Origin: Anaerolineae bacterium
GTDB taxonomy: Bacteria; Chloroflexota; Anaerolineae; Aggregatilineales; UBA2796
Direction of reading: 5' to 3'
Length of the DNA: 64,000 bases
NCBI GenBank assembly: GCA_019637615.1
Contig: JAHBVJ010000030.1
Coordinates: 1-64,000 of the forward strand
Shown here: one piece after another, positions 54,725 through 63,025 of the stretch
Layout: every line of letters starts with the position of its first letter
How positions within the stretch are numbered: the first letter of the stretch is position 1
The notes under the pieces: model-generated
Told to the model about the DNA's origin: nothing
Seen by the model: the letters and a program-made list of their open reading frames with translations, nothing else
Database searches by the model: none
Position numbers and translations under genes: made by a program

Positions 54725-55939
54725 ATGCGCGAAATTACCGTCGCTACCGTGCAGATGAAGCCCGAACTCGGCAACCCAGAGAATAATCTGGTGAAGATGT
54801 CGGATTACATTTCCACGATTGCATCACAGCAAAAAGTAGATTTGATCGTCTTCCCTGAACTCATCACCAGCGGCTACGAACTCGGCGTGCAGTTCACCGA
54901 ACTCGCACAGCGCGTGCCGGGGCCAGCCGTCAACCTGATGGCACAGCGAGCCGCTGATGTCGGCGTCTACATCGCGTGGGGTATGGCGACCAAGGAGCGC
55001 GTAGAGAGCATCCTCTATAACTCCGCGCTGCTCGTCGGGCCGGAAGGCGAATTGCTCGGACAATATCACAAAGTCCACCTGCGCGGCGAGGAACGCATGG
55101 CCTTCCGCGAAGGTTTCAAGCTTCCCGTCATCGATACGGGTGAAATCGGCAAGATCGGCATGATGATCGGCTGGGACTTGGCCTTCCCCGAAGTCGCCCG
55201 CGCGATGACGCTCGATGGCGCTGAAGTTATCTGCTGCCTCGCCAACTGGGAATCTTCCTACATTGACGAGTGGAAAACTTACGTCCGTTCGCGGGCGTTC
55301 GAAAATGCCGTTTTCATGGCAGCCGCTAACCGCGTCGGCAACGATGTGACGATGGACTTCGGCGGCGAAAGCATGATCATCGGCCCGCGTGGCAAGCTGC
55401 ACGCCTACCTCGATTCCGGCGAACAAGAGATGCGCAAGCAGCTCGAACTTGACCTCAAGAAAGCGCTTGATAAGGGCGGTGACGTTCAGGCCAAGATCGA
55501 AGAGTTCAAAGAAAAGGTCGATGAACTCAAGGCCAAGGCCGACGAGAAGAAAGAGGCCGACGCCAAACCCGCCGATGACAAGGCCAAAGCCGAAGAAAAG
55601 AAAGAGCTAGAGGCCAAGAAGGACGCCGACGCCAAGGATAAGAAGGAAGAAGAAAAAGAGAAGGAAGCGGCGAAGGCGGAAAAAGACGGCAAACCTGACG
55701 ATAAGGCCAAAGCCGAGGAAAAGAAGGAAATCGAAGCCAAGAAGGAAGAAGGCAAAGTGATCGCCATTCAGCAACCGTTGGTTGCCGAGGTGAAAGCCGA
55801 GTTCAAGAAGCTCGCCACTGCCGAAGGCTTCTGCGTCGCCCGCATCGACCTCGATGAAGTGCGCCGCTACCGTGAGGAATTCCAGACCCTCCAAGCCCGC
55901 CAGCCTACCGTCTATAAGCAGATCGTCAAGCGCTACTAG
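54725..55939 (+). CDS. Nitrilase-superfamily protein lacking the catalytic Cys, with Lys/Glu-rich insertion
   Basis: The 404-residue protein carries a carbon-nitrogen hydrolase fold in residues 1-235 and 345-404. Glu45 (IVFPELITSGYE) and Lys116 (YHKVHLRGEE) of the Glu-Lys-Cys triad are kept, but the nucleophile position in IGMMIGWDLAFPE is Gly149 instead of Cys. Residues about 237-345 are an inserted low-complexity, probably helical segment (EEKKELEAKKDADAKDKKEE and similar), after which the fold resumes at VIAIQQPLVAEV and ends DLDEVRRYREEF. GAGGAG lies near the start. A terminator follows. The fold is probably intact as a scaffold, but hydrolysis through Cys is not possible as read. Confidence 0.78.
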   Translation: MREITVATVQMKPELGNPENNLVKMSDYISTIASQQKVDLIVFPELITSGYELGVQFTELAQRVPGPAVNLMAQRAADVGVYIAWGMATKERVESILYNSALLVGPEGELLGQYHKVHLRGEERMAFREGFKLPVIDTGEIGKIGMMIGWDLAFPEVARAMTLDGAEVICCLANWESSYIDEWKTYVRSRAFENAVFMAAANRVGNDVTMDFGGESMIIGPRGKLHAYLDSGEQEMRKQLELDLKKALDKGGDVQAKIEEFKEKVDELKAKADEKKEADAKPADDKAKAEEKKELEAKKDADAKDKKEEEKEKEAAKAEKDGKPDDKAKAEEKKEIEAKKEEGKVIAIQQPLVAEVKAEFKKLATAEGFCVARIDLDEVRRYREEFQTLQARQPTVYKQIVKRY

Positions 55940-55962
55940 TTCCCGATCTCGGAACGTCTCAT

Positions 55963-56003
55963 GCCCTTGCCGAAGATCAACCGATGGTCAGCAAGGGCTT
56001 TTT
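55963..56003 (+). terminator. Intrinsic terminator after the nitrilase-fold gene
   Basis: GCCCTTGC and GCAAGGGC form an eight-base-pair stem with a 20-base loop, followed directly by TTTTT, 24 bases past the stop codon. It also lies in the convergent space before the kinase gene on the other strand. Confidence 0.7.
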
Positions 56004-56008
56004 GTTGC

Positions 56009-57016
56009 CTACGTTCCGACCGTGTGACTCTCGCGGATCGCCTCGCGCAGTTCGTCCACTGTTGGCGCGTAATTCCCCACCTTGCGGATCACGATTCCAG
56101 CGGCGAGGTTCGCTAACATAGCGGCTTGTGGCAGCGTGATGAACCGTGTATGCGCCAACGTGAAGATCGCCAGCACGGTATCGCCCGCGCCCACCGTGTC
56201 ATACACATCCTCAATCTGCGGCGCTGGCACATGGATCGGCTGCGTCAGGTACGATCCCACCAGCGTAATGCCATCCGTGCCACGCGTGATCACCACTGCT
56301 GTGTTGCCGCCCAGATCGCGGCTGATGACTTTGCCCGCCTGCACGAAATCGTCGTTCGTGACCAGTGTCCGCTGCGTGAATTTGCTGGCCTCATCGGCGT
56401 TGCACTTGACCAGATCGAAGCCGATATATTTGCGCAATTCGCCCTGTGCATCCGCGATTTTGGTTGGCACCTTCGAATCGAGGATCGCGCGCACGATCAT
56501 CGGCGTCATCAAGCCTGTCAGATAATCGGATACCATGATCGCGTCCACATGCCGCGCCAATTTGCGGATCCGCTCACAGATCGCCGCTTCGATCTGCCCA
56601 TTCACGAGCGTGCGGTCAATGCGGTCGATCCTCGCCACCTGCTGCGGGAAGCGCAACCCCATCTGTGCCATGATGCGCGTCTTGGTGGTCGTCGGACGTT
56701 CAGGATCGCTCACTAAGCCCTGCGTATTGATCCCCCGTGCTTCTAACAACTCGGTCAGCAGTGTTCCGTTCTCATCCGCGCCGATCACGCCGACCTGAAT
56801 CGCCTTGCTGCCCAACCGCGCCACGTTGACGGCAGGGTTGGCCGCCCCGCCGGGGATCAACTCACGCCGCTCAAATTCCAGCACCGGGATCGGCGCTTCA
56901 CGGCTCAAGCGCTCTGCCCGCCCGATCAAGTATTCATCGAGGATCACGTCGCCAACGACGAGGATTTGTTTGCCAGCCAACCGATCAACCAACGGGAGAA
57001 GTGCATCCGCATTCAT
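56009..57016 (-). CDS. PfkB kinase, HldE/RfaE kinase-domain-like
   Basis: The 335-residue ribokinase-fold enzyme matches the heptose-7-phosphate kinase half of HldE: ILVVGDVILDEYLIGRAERL then SREAPIPVL, GGAANPAVNVARLGSKA, VSDYLTGLMTP, and DVYDTVGAGDTVLAIFTLAH with the catalytic Asp. The nucleotidyltransferase half is missing, as in separate HldA proteins. Donor sugar for a family 9 transferase such as the one at 7590 is possible, but the genes are 48 kb apart. Sister PfkB kinases in the window (26596) have the variant GAGN motif. Another sugar phosphate is possible. Confidence 0.85.
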   Translation of the reverse strand: MNADALLPLVDRLAGKQILVVGDVILDEYLIGRAERLSREAPIPVLEFERRELIPGGAANPAVNVARLGSKAIQVGVIGADENGTLLTELLEARGINTQGLVSDPERPTTTKTRIMAQMGLRFPQQVARIDRIDRTLVNGQIEAAICERIRKLARHVDAIMVSDYLTGLMTPMIVRAILDSKVPTKIADAQGELRKYIGFDLVKCNADEASKFTQRTLVTNDDFVQAGKVISRDLGGNTAVVITRGTDGITLVGSYLTQPIHVPAPQIEDVYDTVGAGDTVLAIFTLAHTRFITLPQAAMLANLAAGIVIRKVGNYAPTVDELREAIRESHTVGT

Positions 57017-57359
57017 AGGTAGTATGCCTGAAGGAGTATAGTGCGTATAGACAAGACTTATCTTTATCTAGCGCCGACATTTTCACTTATTATATGTATC
57101 GTTACTCCCAATCGCGCCGAAAATTTACAATCTCTGCCCATCCACATCAAATCACATACTGAGTATACTGCGCCACTACGGAAATAAGGCTGGCTAAAGT
57201 CATAGCGATTATCGCGCTGGCAGTCTTTGGGCTGGGGTGAATGCTAAAGCATCGATGAGAAGCACGTTCAAGTCCGCCATCGGCCTGCAAATATGGTTCT
57301 ATAATGATCCTTAAGTAGCCCATGATTATGCAATTTTGAGTAACTTCAGGAGGTTAACT
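57017..57359. other. 343-base intergenic region with candidate control elements
   Basis: No gene is seen. It separates the PfkB kinase (minus) from the secreted protein (plus). A TATAAT box at 57300-57305 lies 54 bases before the start at 57360 with no convincing -35, and the palindrome core ATACTGAGTAT is at 57156-57166. Confidence 0.45.
57156..57166. promoter_or_regulatory. Palindrome core matching the site at 53329
   Basis: ATACT-G-AGTAT is a perfect 5+1+5 inverted repeat identical (as reverse complement) to the core of 53329-53343. Its outer bases are not symmetrical. Confidence 0.3.
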
Positions 57360-58109
57360 ATGCAGAAAAATCGAGCGCTTATCCTCGTGGCGTGTCTAGC
57401 ATTGCTGATGGTGTTGTTGTCTGGAACGGTTACCACGGCGATGCCACCTACTCAGTCCAGTGAGGCGACCTTCAAAACCCCGGAAGACGCCGTTACCGCC
57501 TATCTCGAAGGGATGATCCACGGGGATTTCGCAAAAATATTGCAAGCTTGCGCCATCGATGAGATGAGCGAACACTTCGACTTCGGTCTTTATATCGATA
57601 GACTGCGCGCCTTGCCGCCTCAAGCACAAGCGCCATCCGACTCCCCGTTTTACGTGGAATTGAACAAGGCGCAGCTTTCCGCCCAAATCGCCAATCAGGT
57701 GAAATTCTTTACGTGGGGGTTGCTATCCAGCGAAGAAGTGAGCCAAGGCAAAATTGTCATGATGGATGCGGAACGAGCCGTTAAGTTTGCGAAAGATGTG
57801 GACACTTCACGGCTCGCCAGCATAGAAATCGTGAAAATCGGTCTACCTAATCCCAAGGTGATAACGAGCACCCGTTACGTGGAAAACTCGACCAAAAATG
57901 CCCGCGTCTACGGTGCCGACGAGTCAACTGAACGGGTGGCGCTGTTTTCTTTCGAGCAGGATTACTACTTCATAGGCTTCACCCTTTTCCGCTATGGGGA
58001 AAACTGGAAAATCAGTAGCCAAACTTCCCCAATAAGTGGTGCCAGTATGCTTGGTACACCTCAGAAAACAATGGTGGCAGAGTTCGAGAGCATGATCAAC
58101 AGCAATTGA
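57360..58109 (+). CDS. Secreted protein of unknown function
   Basis: The 249-residue product starts after a perfect AGGAGG. A signal segment (ALILVACLALLMVLLSGTVT) is followed by a mature part beginning TPEDAVTAYLEGMIHGDFAK, a helix pattern often seen in NTF2-like or DUF4878-like secreted domains. The rest has mixed alpha/beta content with WKISSQTSP near the end. No catalytic motif is visible and the name of the family is not certain. It stands alone with its own control region. Confidence 0.68.
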   Translation: MQKNRALILVACLALLMVLLSGTVTTAMPPTQSSEATFKTPEDAVTAYLEGMIHGDFAKILQACAIDEMSEHFDFGLYIDRLRALPPQAQAPSDSPFYVELNKAQLSAQIANQVKFFTWGLLSSEEVSQGKIVMMDAERAVKFAKDVDTSRLASIEIVKIGLPNPKVITSTRYVENSTKNARVYGADESTERVALFSFEQDYYFIGFTLFRYGENWKISSQTSPISGASMLGTPQKTMVAEFESMINSN

Positions 58110-58351
58110 TCTACAGGCTTAAAGTATCAGCATCGATGGGACATCACCAGAGGCAAGCGGATCGTCGTTATCACGCCGATCTCGCCCCTCATATGGTGTC
58201 CCCAATGCGTTGACGATATGCCAATGCAACCTTCGTGTGGGAATACTAGAGCCGACTATATTTCCATGTATAAGGAATATGGTAAGCTAGAATCAAATTA
58301 CTCTCAATTAGCCATACAATCGTCGTTAGACAAACGGTAACGAATGTCCAT

Positions 58352-58759
58352 ATGCCTGTAAAAGATCGTTATCATGACGCAGTCAAACACGCATTCATTA
58401 AAGACGGCTGGACGATTAATGATGAGCAGTTTTCGCTAACGGTTGACCAACGCAACCTATGGATCGATCTTCAGGTGAGCAAAGCCGAACCGTCCATCGT
58501 CATTTTAGTCGAGGTTAAAGAACTTGCGGAGGTAGACTCTGCAATCGAGGCATTGGCTAACGCTTTGGGTAAAATTGATTTGTATCGTTTAGCACTCGCG
58601 AATGCCAGCTTAAGTTTGCCTCTCTATCTCGCAGTGTCAAAGGAATCTTATGCTGGTATTTTGAGCGAGAAAATCGGGCAACTTGCGATTGAATCAGCGC
58701 AAATACCACTAATTGTATTCGACCCGGAACAAGAGGAAATTCTCAAGTGGATACCCTGA
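58352..58759 (+). CDS. xisH: XisH-family PD-(D/E)XK protein
   Basis: The 135-residue protein begins MPVKDRYHDAVKHAFIKDGW, contains NLWIDLQVSK with Asp39 and ILVEVKELAE with Glu54 and Lys56, and ends IPLIVFDPEQEEILKWIP. These are the XisH marks and a restriction-endonuclease-fold catalytic triad. XisH was named from the fdxN element excision factors of Anabaena, where XisH and XisI control the recombinase XisF. Many copies elsewhere, including Chloroflexota, have no such element. Its function there is unknown. The stretch is AT-richer than its surroundings. XisI overlaps its 3' end. Confidence 0.9.
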   Translation: MPVKDRYHDAVKHAFIKDGWTINDEQFSLTVDQRNLWIDLQVSKAEPSIVILVEVKELAEVDSAIEALANALGKIDLYRLALANASLSLPLYLAVSKESYAGILSEKIGQLAIESAQIPLIVFDPEQEEILKWIP

Positions 58760-59043
58760 ACGGAATTGTACGCACAGCGATGACAGCCTATGCACGAAAA
58801 GGACTGAATAGTCATAGTTATCTAACCCATAGTGATGATAATAGCATCTTATCTGTTGTCACTGTGCCCGTAGGCAAAGGCAGCTCGTTTACCAGCTTAT
58901 TAGTGCGCATATTCGCAGAAACTATCATTATTGAACGTGATCAAAATGATAAGCCACTCGTTGATGCGCTCGTGCAAGCAGGAATACCACGTTCGCAAAT
59001 TATCCTTGCCTATGCGGGTGAATCAGTGCCGCAGTCAGCCTGA
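58747..59043 (+). CDS. xisI: XisI-family protein
   Basis: The 98-residue partner starts at a GTG 13 bases inside the end of xisH, so translation is coupled. The C-terminal half IIERDQNDKPLVDALVQAGI followed by PRSQIILAYAGE is the XisI signature. In Anabaena it works with XisH. Overlapping organisation with a nuclease-like partner also recalls toxin-antitoxin or anti-phage gene pairs, an idea not proven for the family. No excision element or recombinase gene is nearby. Confidence 0.9.
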   Translation: MDTLNGIVRTAMTAYARKGLNSHSYLTHSDDNSILSVVTVPVGKGSSFTSLLVRIFAETIIIERDQNDKPLVDALVQAGIPRSQIILAYAGESVPQSA

Positions 59044-59076
59044 TGCAAGGCACACTTGATGTGGCGCTAATTATAT

Positions 59077-61878
59077 TTATGCGTTCGTCACCGTCAGTGC
59101 TTCTTGGATCACTACCTCAAACTCCATTGCGTGGCCTTCTTGCCACCGCGCCTCGAACTCAGCCGCCGGTACTTGCGCCCGCACGCTTTCTAGCTCATCG
59201 CTGAATCGCTTATACTCCGCAGGCAGCAGTGGCGTATTCAAGTGTTCCCACTGCGCGAAAGCGGCTCCCCACCAGCGGATCGCGGTTGACCAGTCGCCCC
59301 GCACTGCCACCGTAGCCGCGATGCACGCCAGACTCAACGCGCATCCCTGCTGCTCCTCCAACGCGATGCTCAAGGTCAGCGCCTCGTGATGATATGCCAG
59401 TGCCCCATCGACATCGCCTAGCCGCGTCGAAGCCACGCCGAGCGCCTCCAGATTACTTGCCATCATGTGTCTGTCGCCCAACTCGCGCATGATGGTCATG
59501 CCCTCTTGCAGCGCAACGATGGCGCGTCCCATCTCGTGCTGAAACAACAACGCCAAGCCCACATTGCGCAATGACGTGCTGATCCCCCACGCGTAATTAA
59601 CCTCACGCTTAAGCGCCAACGCCTCCTCAAAATAGCGTTGTGCCTGTGCATAGTCGCCTTTGTGCAGCGCCACCTCGCCAATATTATTCAGCGACGCCGA
59701 GATCGACTGACGGTCACCCAATTCCCGCGCCAGCGCCAGACTTTCCGCGTACAGTACGGATGCCCGATCAAACTGGCTTTGCTTGACGGCGATGATCCCT
59801 AGATTCGACAACACTTGCGACAACCCCAACTTATTCTGAAGTTCGCGCCACACCGCCAGCGCCCGTTGCAAATGTCGCTGTGCATCCTCAAGATCGTCGC
59901 GCTGCCACAACAAACTGCCGAGGTTGTTGGAGGCGTTCGCCACCATCCGCTTATTGCCCGTCTGCTGACCGAGCGCGATCACTTCCTCGTAATACGCCTG
60001 CGCCTGATCTAGCTGGCTCCGATCCCACGCCACGTTGCCGAGGTTGTTCAGCGTAGACATGATGCCCACACTGTCGTTCAACCGCCGCCGGATCGCCAGC
60101 GCGGACTCTAAATGCTGCGCGGCTTGTTCATAATTGCCGAGCGAATACAGGATCGATCCCATTCCGTGCAGCGCCTTGGCATACTCGGCCTGATCCTCCT
60201 CTGTCGCCTCATCCGTCAACGGCGCTTGCAGCGCTTGGCTCATCCATCGGTAGCCCTCTGTGTAGTAGCCCCGCACAAACCAGAAATACCACGCGTCACC
60301 GCACAGTTTCAGCGCCTCCATCGGACGGTAGATCAACGCCCACGCTAGGATCGCCCGCAAACTGTCGTGCTCGGCTTCCAGCAGATCGATGGTTTCTTGC
60401 TGCTTCTCGCCGCTTAACTGTGGAGCCACCTCATGCACCACCTGCCGGTAATACTGCAACTGGAGTTCCCGCAACCCGTCAATCGCGCCGGAATCCGTGA
60501 TCTGCTCGATGGCGTATTCGCGTAGGGTTTCCAGCATCAGGAATCGCACCTGATGATCTTGCCCTTCTTGCTGGTACAACAGGCTTTTATCTAGCAGCGA
60601 CGACACCACCTCTAGCGCCGTATCAAGGCCAATCGGCGGCTGATCTTGGTAAATCATTTCCGCCGCATCCGCCGTACACCCGCCCGGAAACAGGCTCACG
60701 AACGTGAATAAGCGCTGTTCCATATCGTGCAGCAGATGATAGCTCCACGCGATGGTATCCCGCAGTGTGCGCTGCCGTGCGGACACGTCGCTTGATGTGC
60801 TGGATAGCAGCGCCAACGGTTGATCGAGCCGTTGCAGCAGCGCCTTCGGGGAAAACAGCCGACACCGCGCCGCCGCCAGTTCCAGCGCCAGCGGCAGGCC
60901 ATCTAGCCGGATGCATATCTCTGCGACTGCGTTGGCATTGGCTTCTGTCAGCGCGAAATCGCTCCGCACCGCCTGTGTACGTGCCACGAATAAGGCTACC
61001 GAAGGTTGCTCCGCCAATGTCGTCAATGTCTGCTGTGGCTGCGGCAGCGCCAGCGGCGGCACACGCACTTGATATTCTCCGTACAGGTTCAGCACCGTGC
61101 GGCTGGTGACGAGGATACACAGCCTCGGCGCAGCGCCTATCAACGCGCTGACCATCGGAGCCGCGCCCATCACATGCTCGAAGTTATCCAGAATCAGCAG
61201 CATCCGGCGTTCAGCAAGATACTGTTTAAGTTGGTCATCCGGCGTTTGTTGGCTATCGCCTTTGAGCTTCAACGCGTGCAAAATTTCGGACGCCACCAGT
61301 AGCGGATCGTTGATGCTGGCAAGCGGCACGAATACCACGCCGTCCTGATACGTCGCGCTCATGTGTTGCGCTAACTCAATCGCAAGACGGGTCTTGCCCA
61401 CGCCCCCCGACCCCGTCAGCGTAACCAGCCGCACAGTCGGATCGTTCAACCGCTGCTGGAGCGTGCTCACGAGGTCGTCTCGACCGAGCAAGTGCCCACT
61501 CGTTGCTGGCGGCGAACCCATTTGGCTTGGCGTAGTTACTGCTGCGCTAGGAATTTCAGCGGTTGCTATCGGGGAACCCGCGTCGAGTGCAACCAGCGGC
61601 GGCGACTGCCATTCTTGCTCCGTGAACGCGGTAGGCTTTAGCTGCATCAACTGCAAAAGCTGCTCGGCCTCGGCGCGCGATCCGATTGCTTGCCACTGCG
61701 CCAGCAAGAGCACGATACGCTTGACCTCTTGGTGCGTCAACCGCATATCATCCGAATTGTTCAGCTTATGGCTTAATACGGTGGGATTCAAACCTAATTC
61801 GCGCGCAAGTTGCTTCTGCGGAATCCCCGCTGCCCGCCGATACTCCTGTATCTTAGTACGGAACTCCACAAGGCTCAT
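59077..61878 (-). CDS. HTH - NB-ARC ATPase - TPR transcriptional regulator
   Basis: The 933-residue protein has an N-terminal XRE-type helix-turn-helix (IPQKQLARELGLNPTVLSHK), a STAND/NB-ARC module with LLGRDDLVSTLQQRL, Walker A TGSGGVGKTRLAIELA, Walker B ILDNFEHV and the winged/GLPLAL segment, then about seven TPR units (NLGNVAWDRSQLDQAQAYYEE and similar), and a terminal helix (EFEARWQEGHAMEFEVVIQE) seen in LuxR/BTAD-family ends. The long frame starts at 61926, but ATG 61878 begins the HTH region. It is divergent from two SnoaL-like genes, which are natural candidates for its control. The effector is unknown. Confidence 0.9.
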   Translation of the reverse strand: MSLVEFRTKIQEYRRAAGIPQKQLARELGLNPTVLSHKLNNSDDMRLTHQEVKRIVLLLAQWQAIGSRAEAEQLLQLMQLKPTAFTEQEWQSPPLVALDAGSPIATAEIPSAAVTTPSQMGSPPATSGHLLGRDDLVSTLQQRLNDPTVRLVTLTGSGGVGKTRLAIELAQHMSATYQDGVVFVPLASINDPLLVASEILHALKLKGDSQQTPDDQLKQYLAERRMLLILDNFEHVMGAAPMVSALIGAAPRLCILVTSRTVLNLYGEYQVRVPPLALPQPQQTLTTLAEQPSVALFVARTQAVRSDFALTEANANAVAEICIRLDGLPLALELAAARCRLFSPKALLQRLDQPLALLSSTSSDVSARQRTLRDTIAWSYHLLHDMEQRLFTFVSLFPGGCTADAAEMIYQDQPPIGLDTALEVVSSLLDKSLLYQQEGQDHQVRFLMLETLREYAIEQITDSGAIDGLRELQLQYYRQVVHEVAPQLSGEKQQETIDLLEAEHDSLRAILAWALIYRPMEALKLCGDAWYFWFVRGYYTEGYRWMSQALQAPLTDEATEEDQAEYAKALHGMGSILYSLGNYEQAAQHLESALAIRRRLNDSVGIMSTLNNLGNVAWDRSQLDQAQAYYEEVIALGQQTGNKRMVANASNNLGSLLWQRDDLEDAQRHLQRALAVWRELQNKLGLSQVLSNLGIIAVKQSQFDRASVLYAESLALARELGDRQSISASLNNIGEVALHKGDYAQAQRYFEEALALKREVNYAWGISTSLRNVGLALLFQHEMGRAIVALQEGMTIMRELGDRHMMASNLEALGVASTRLGDVDGALAYHHEALTLSIALEEQQGCALSLACIAATVAVRGDWSTAIRWWGAAFAQWEHLNTPLLPAEYKRFSDELESVRAQVPAAEFEARWQEGHAMEFEVVIQEALTVTNA

Positions 61879-61945
61879 CACGACGCTGCCGCAGCTCGGT
61901 AAACGAGACCGCAAATTGTACCGCAACTTTGCCGCAACAAATCTG

Positions 61946-61975
61946 TTGAGCTTGAGGTGGCGCTTCCTCTATAGT
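61946..61975 (+). promoter_or_regulatory. Candidate promoter for the SnoaL-like pair
   Basis: TTGAGC and TATAGT are 18 bases apart. The -10 ends 56 bases before the start codon at 62032. It lies in the 153-base divergent region, next to the regulator start. Confidence 0.4.
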
Positions 61976-62031
61976 GAGTTGTATAGCCAGCCAACACGCA
62001 TCAGGCTGACAGCACAAAGGACAGCGCGATC

Positions 62032-62478
62032 ATGCTCGATCTTCTCGCCATCAAAACGATAGATGCATTGGATAGACGCAACTTCAGCTTAACCCGCAGT
62101 TATTTCACAGCGGATGCGGTTGTCAGCGGCGGCTTGCTGCCGGATTGCACACCCATCTCGGCGGCGCTCAAAGTGATGAATGCACTTTTTGCCGCCATCC
62201 CGAATTTTTGGTTCGAAATTCAGGACATCGCGGTATGGCGGAACGAAGTCACAGTCGAGTTCGACTGGGGCGGGCGGCATGAGCGTCCGCTGAAACTGGG
62301 AATGCTCGGACTGCCCATCATCCAGCCTACGAACAAAACCATCCGCGTGAATCAAGTTGCTGTTTTCACAGGCTATCACGACAAGCTGTGTGCCGTGCAG
62401 ATGACTTCACGCACAGCTCACAATCTGCCTGCCCTGTTCGCGCAGCTCAACACGTCCGCTTATGCCAACGTTGGTTAA
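62032..62478 (+). CDS. SnoaL-like NTF2-fold protein (first of pair)
   Basis: The 148-residue protein shows the NTF2-fold cone pattern of SnoaL-like proteins: DALDRRNFSLTRSYFTADAV, FEIQDIAVWRNEVTVEFDWG and VNQVAVFTGYHDKLCAVQM. The SnoaL group includes polyketide cyclases, steroid isomerase-like proteins and many unassigned small-molecule binders. It overlaps the long frame of the next gene, but the second gene's real start lies 40 bases after its stop. Function is unknown beyond the fold. Confidence 0.72.
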   Translation: MLDLLAIKTIDALDRRNFSLTRSYFTADAVVSGGLLPDCTPISAALKVMNALFAAIPNFWFEIQDIAVWRNEVTVEFDWGGRHERPLKLGMLGLPIIQPTNKTIRVNQVAVFTGYHDKLCAVQMTSRTAHNLPALFAQLNTSAYANVG

Positions 62479-62518
62479 TCAACCCGAAACCCGATTCGAA
62501 AGGAAGTTAGCTTTAATC

Positions 62519-62938
62519 ATGAATTACCTGAACCTGATTGACACCGCTTACACTCACTTCAATCGTGGCGACCTCACTGCTTACACTGACACACTCTTCG
62601 CCTCCAATGTCATCGCCCATTTTCTACCGCCGGAACTACCCGCAGGTCGCGATGGCGTTCTGCGCTACTATCAGGACTTACAGCGCAGTTTCCCCGATAT
62701 GCGCTTCGAACTTGAAGGCACGGTCGTCCAGATCGACCGTGTGGCGCTCCGTTTCCACATCGACATGACGCACAAGGGAGACTACAACGGTCTCGCGGTG
62801 ACGGGCAAGCACGTAGTCTTGCGTAGCATCATGTTCCTCCGCTTCTCGGATGATCAAGTGCGCGAGTGCTGGCTGGAGTGTGACTTCATCGGCCTGATGC
62901 GGCAGCTCGGCGCGGCGACGCTCGAAAACCAGTACTAG
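62519..62938 (+). CDS. SnoaL-like ester cyclase-type protein (second of pair)
   Basis: The 139-residue protein has the ester-cyclase pattern: LIDTAYTHFNRGDLTAYTDT, LPAGRDGVLRYYQDLQRSFPD, ALRFHIDMTHKGDYNGLAVT and the final DFIGLMRQLGA. Family members cyclise polyketides or bind ligands. Many copies in environmental genomes are of unknown substrate. Start ATG at 62519 is preferred over the 62462 frame, which overlaps the previous gene. The pair ends in a strong terminator and is divergent from the NB-ARC regulator. Confidence 0.82.
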   Translation: MNYLNLIDTAYTHFNRGDLTAYTDTLFASNVIAHFLPPELPAGRDGVLRYYQDLQRSFPDMRFELEGTVVQIDRVALRFHIDMTHKGDYNGLAVTGKHVVLRSIMFLRFSDDQVRECWLECDFIGLMRQLGAATLENQY

Positions 62939-62977
62939 ACTCTCGCACGATCCACGATAACGTACAGCCAGCTTCGT

Positions 62978-63006
62978 CCCGGCGCTAGATGCGCCGGGGG
63001 CTTTTT
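62978..63006 (+). terminator. Intrinsic terminator after the SnoaL-like pair
   Basis: CCCGGCGC and GCGCCGGG form an eight-base-pair stem with a five-base loop, followed by GGCTTTTT. It could serve both the plus-strand pair and, less well, the convergent acetyltransferase gene. Confidence 0.82.
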
Positions 63007-63025
63007 AGCTCTGAATAATCAGGGA

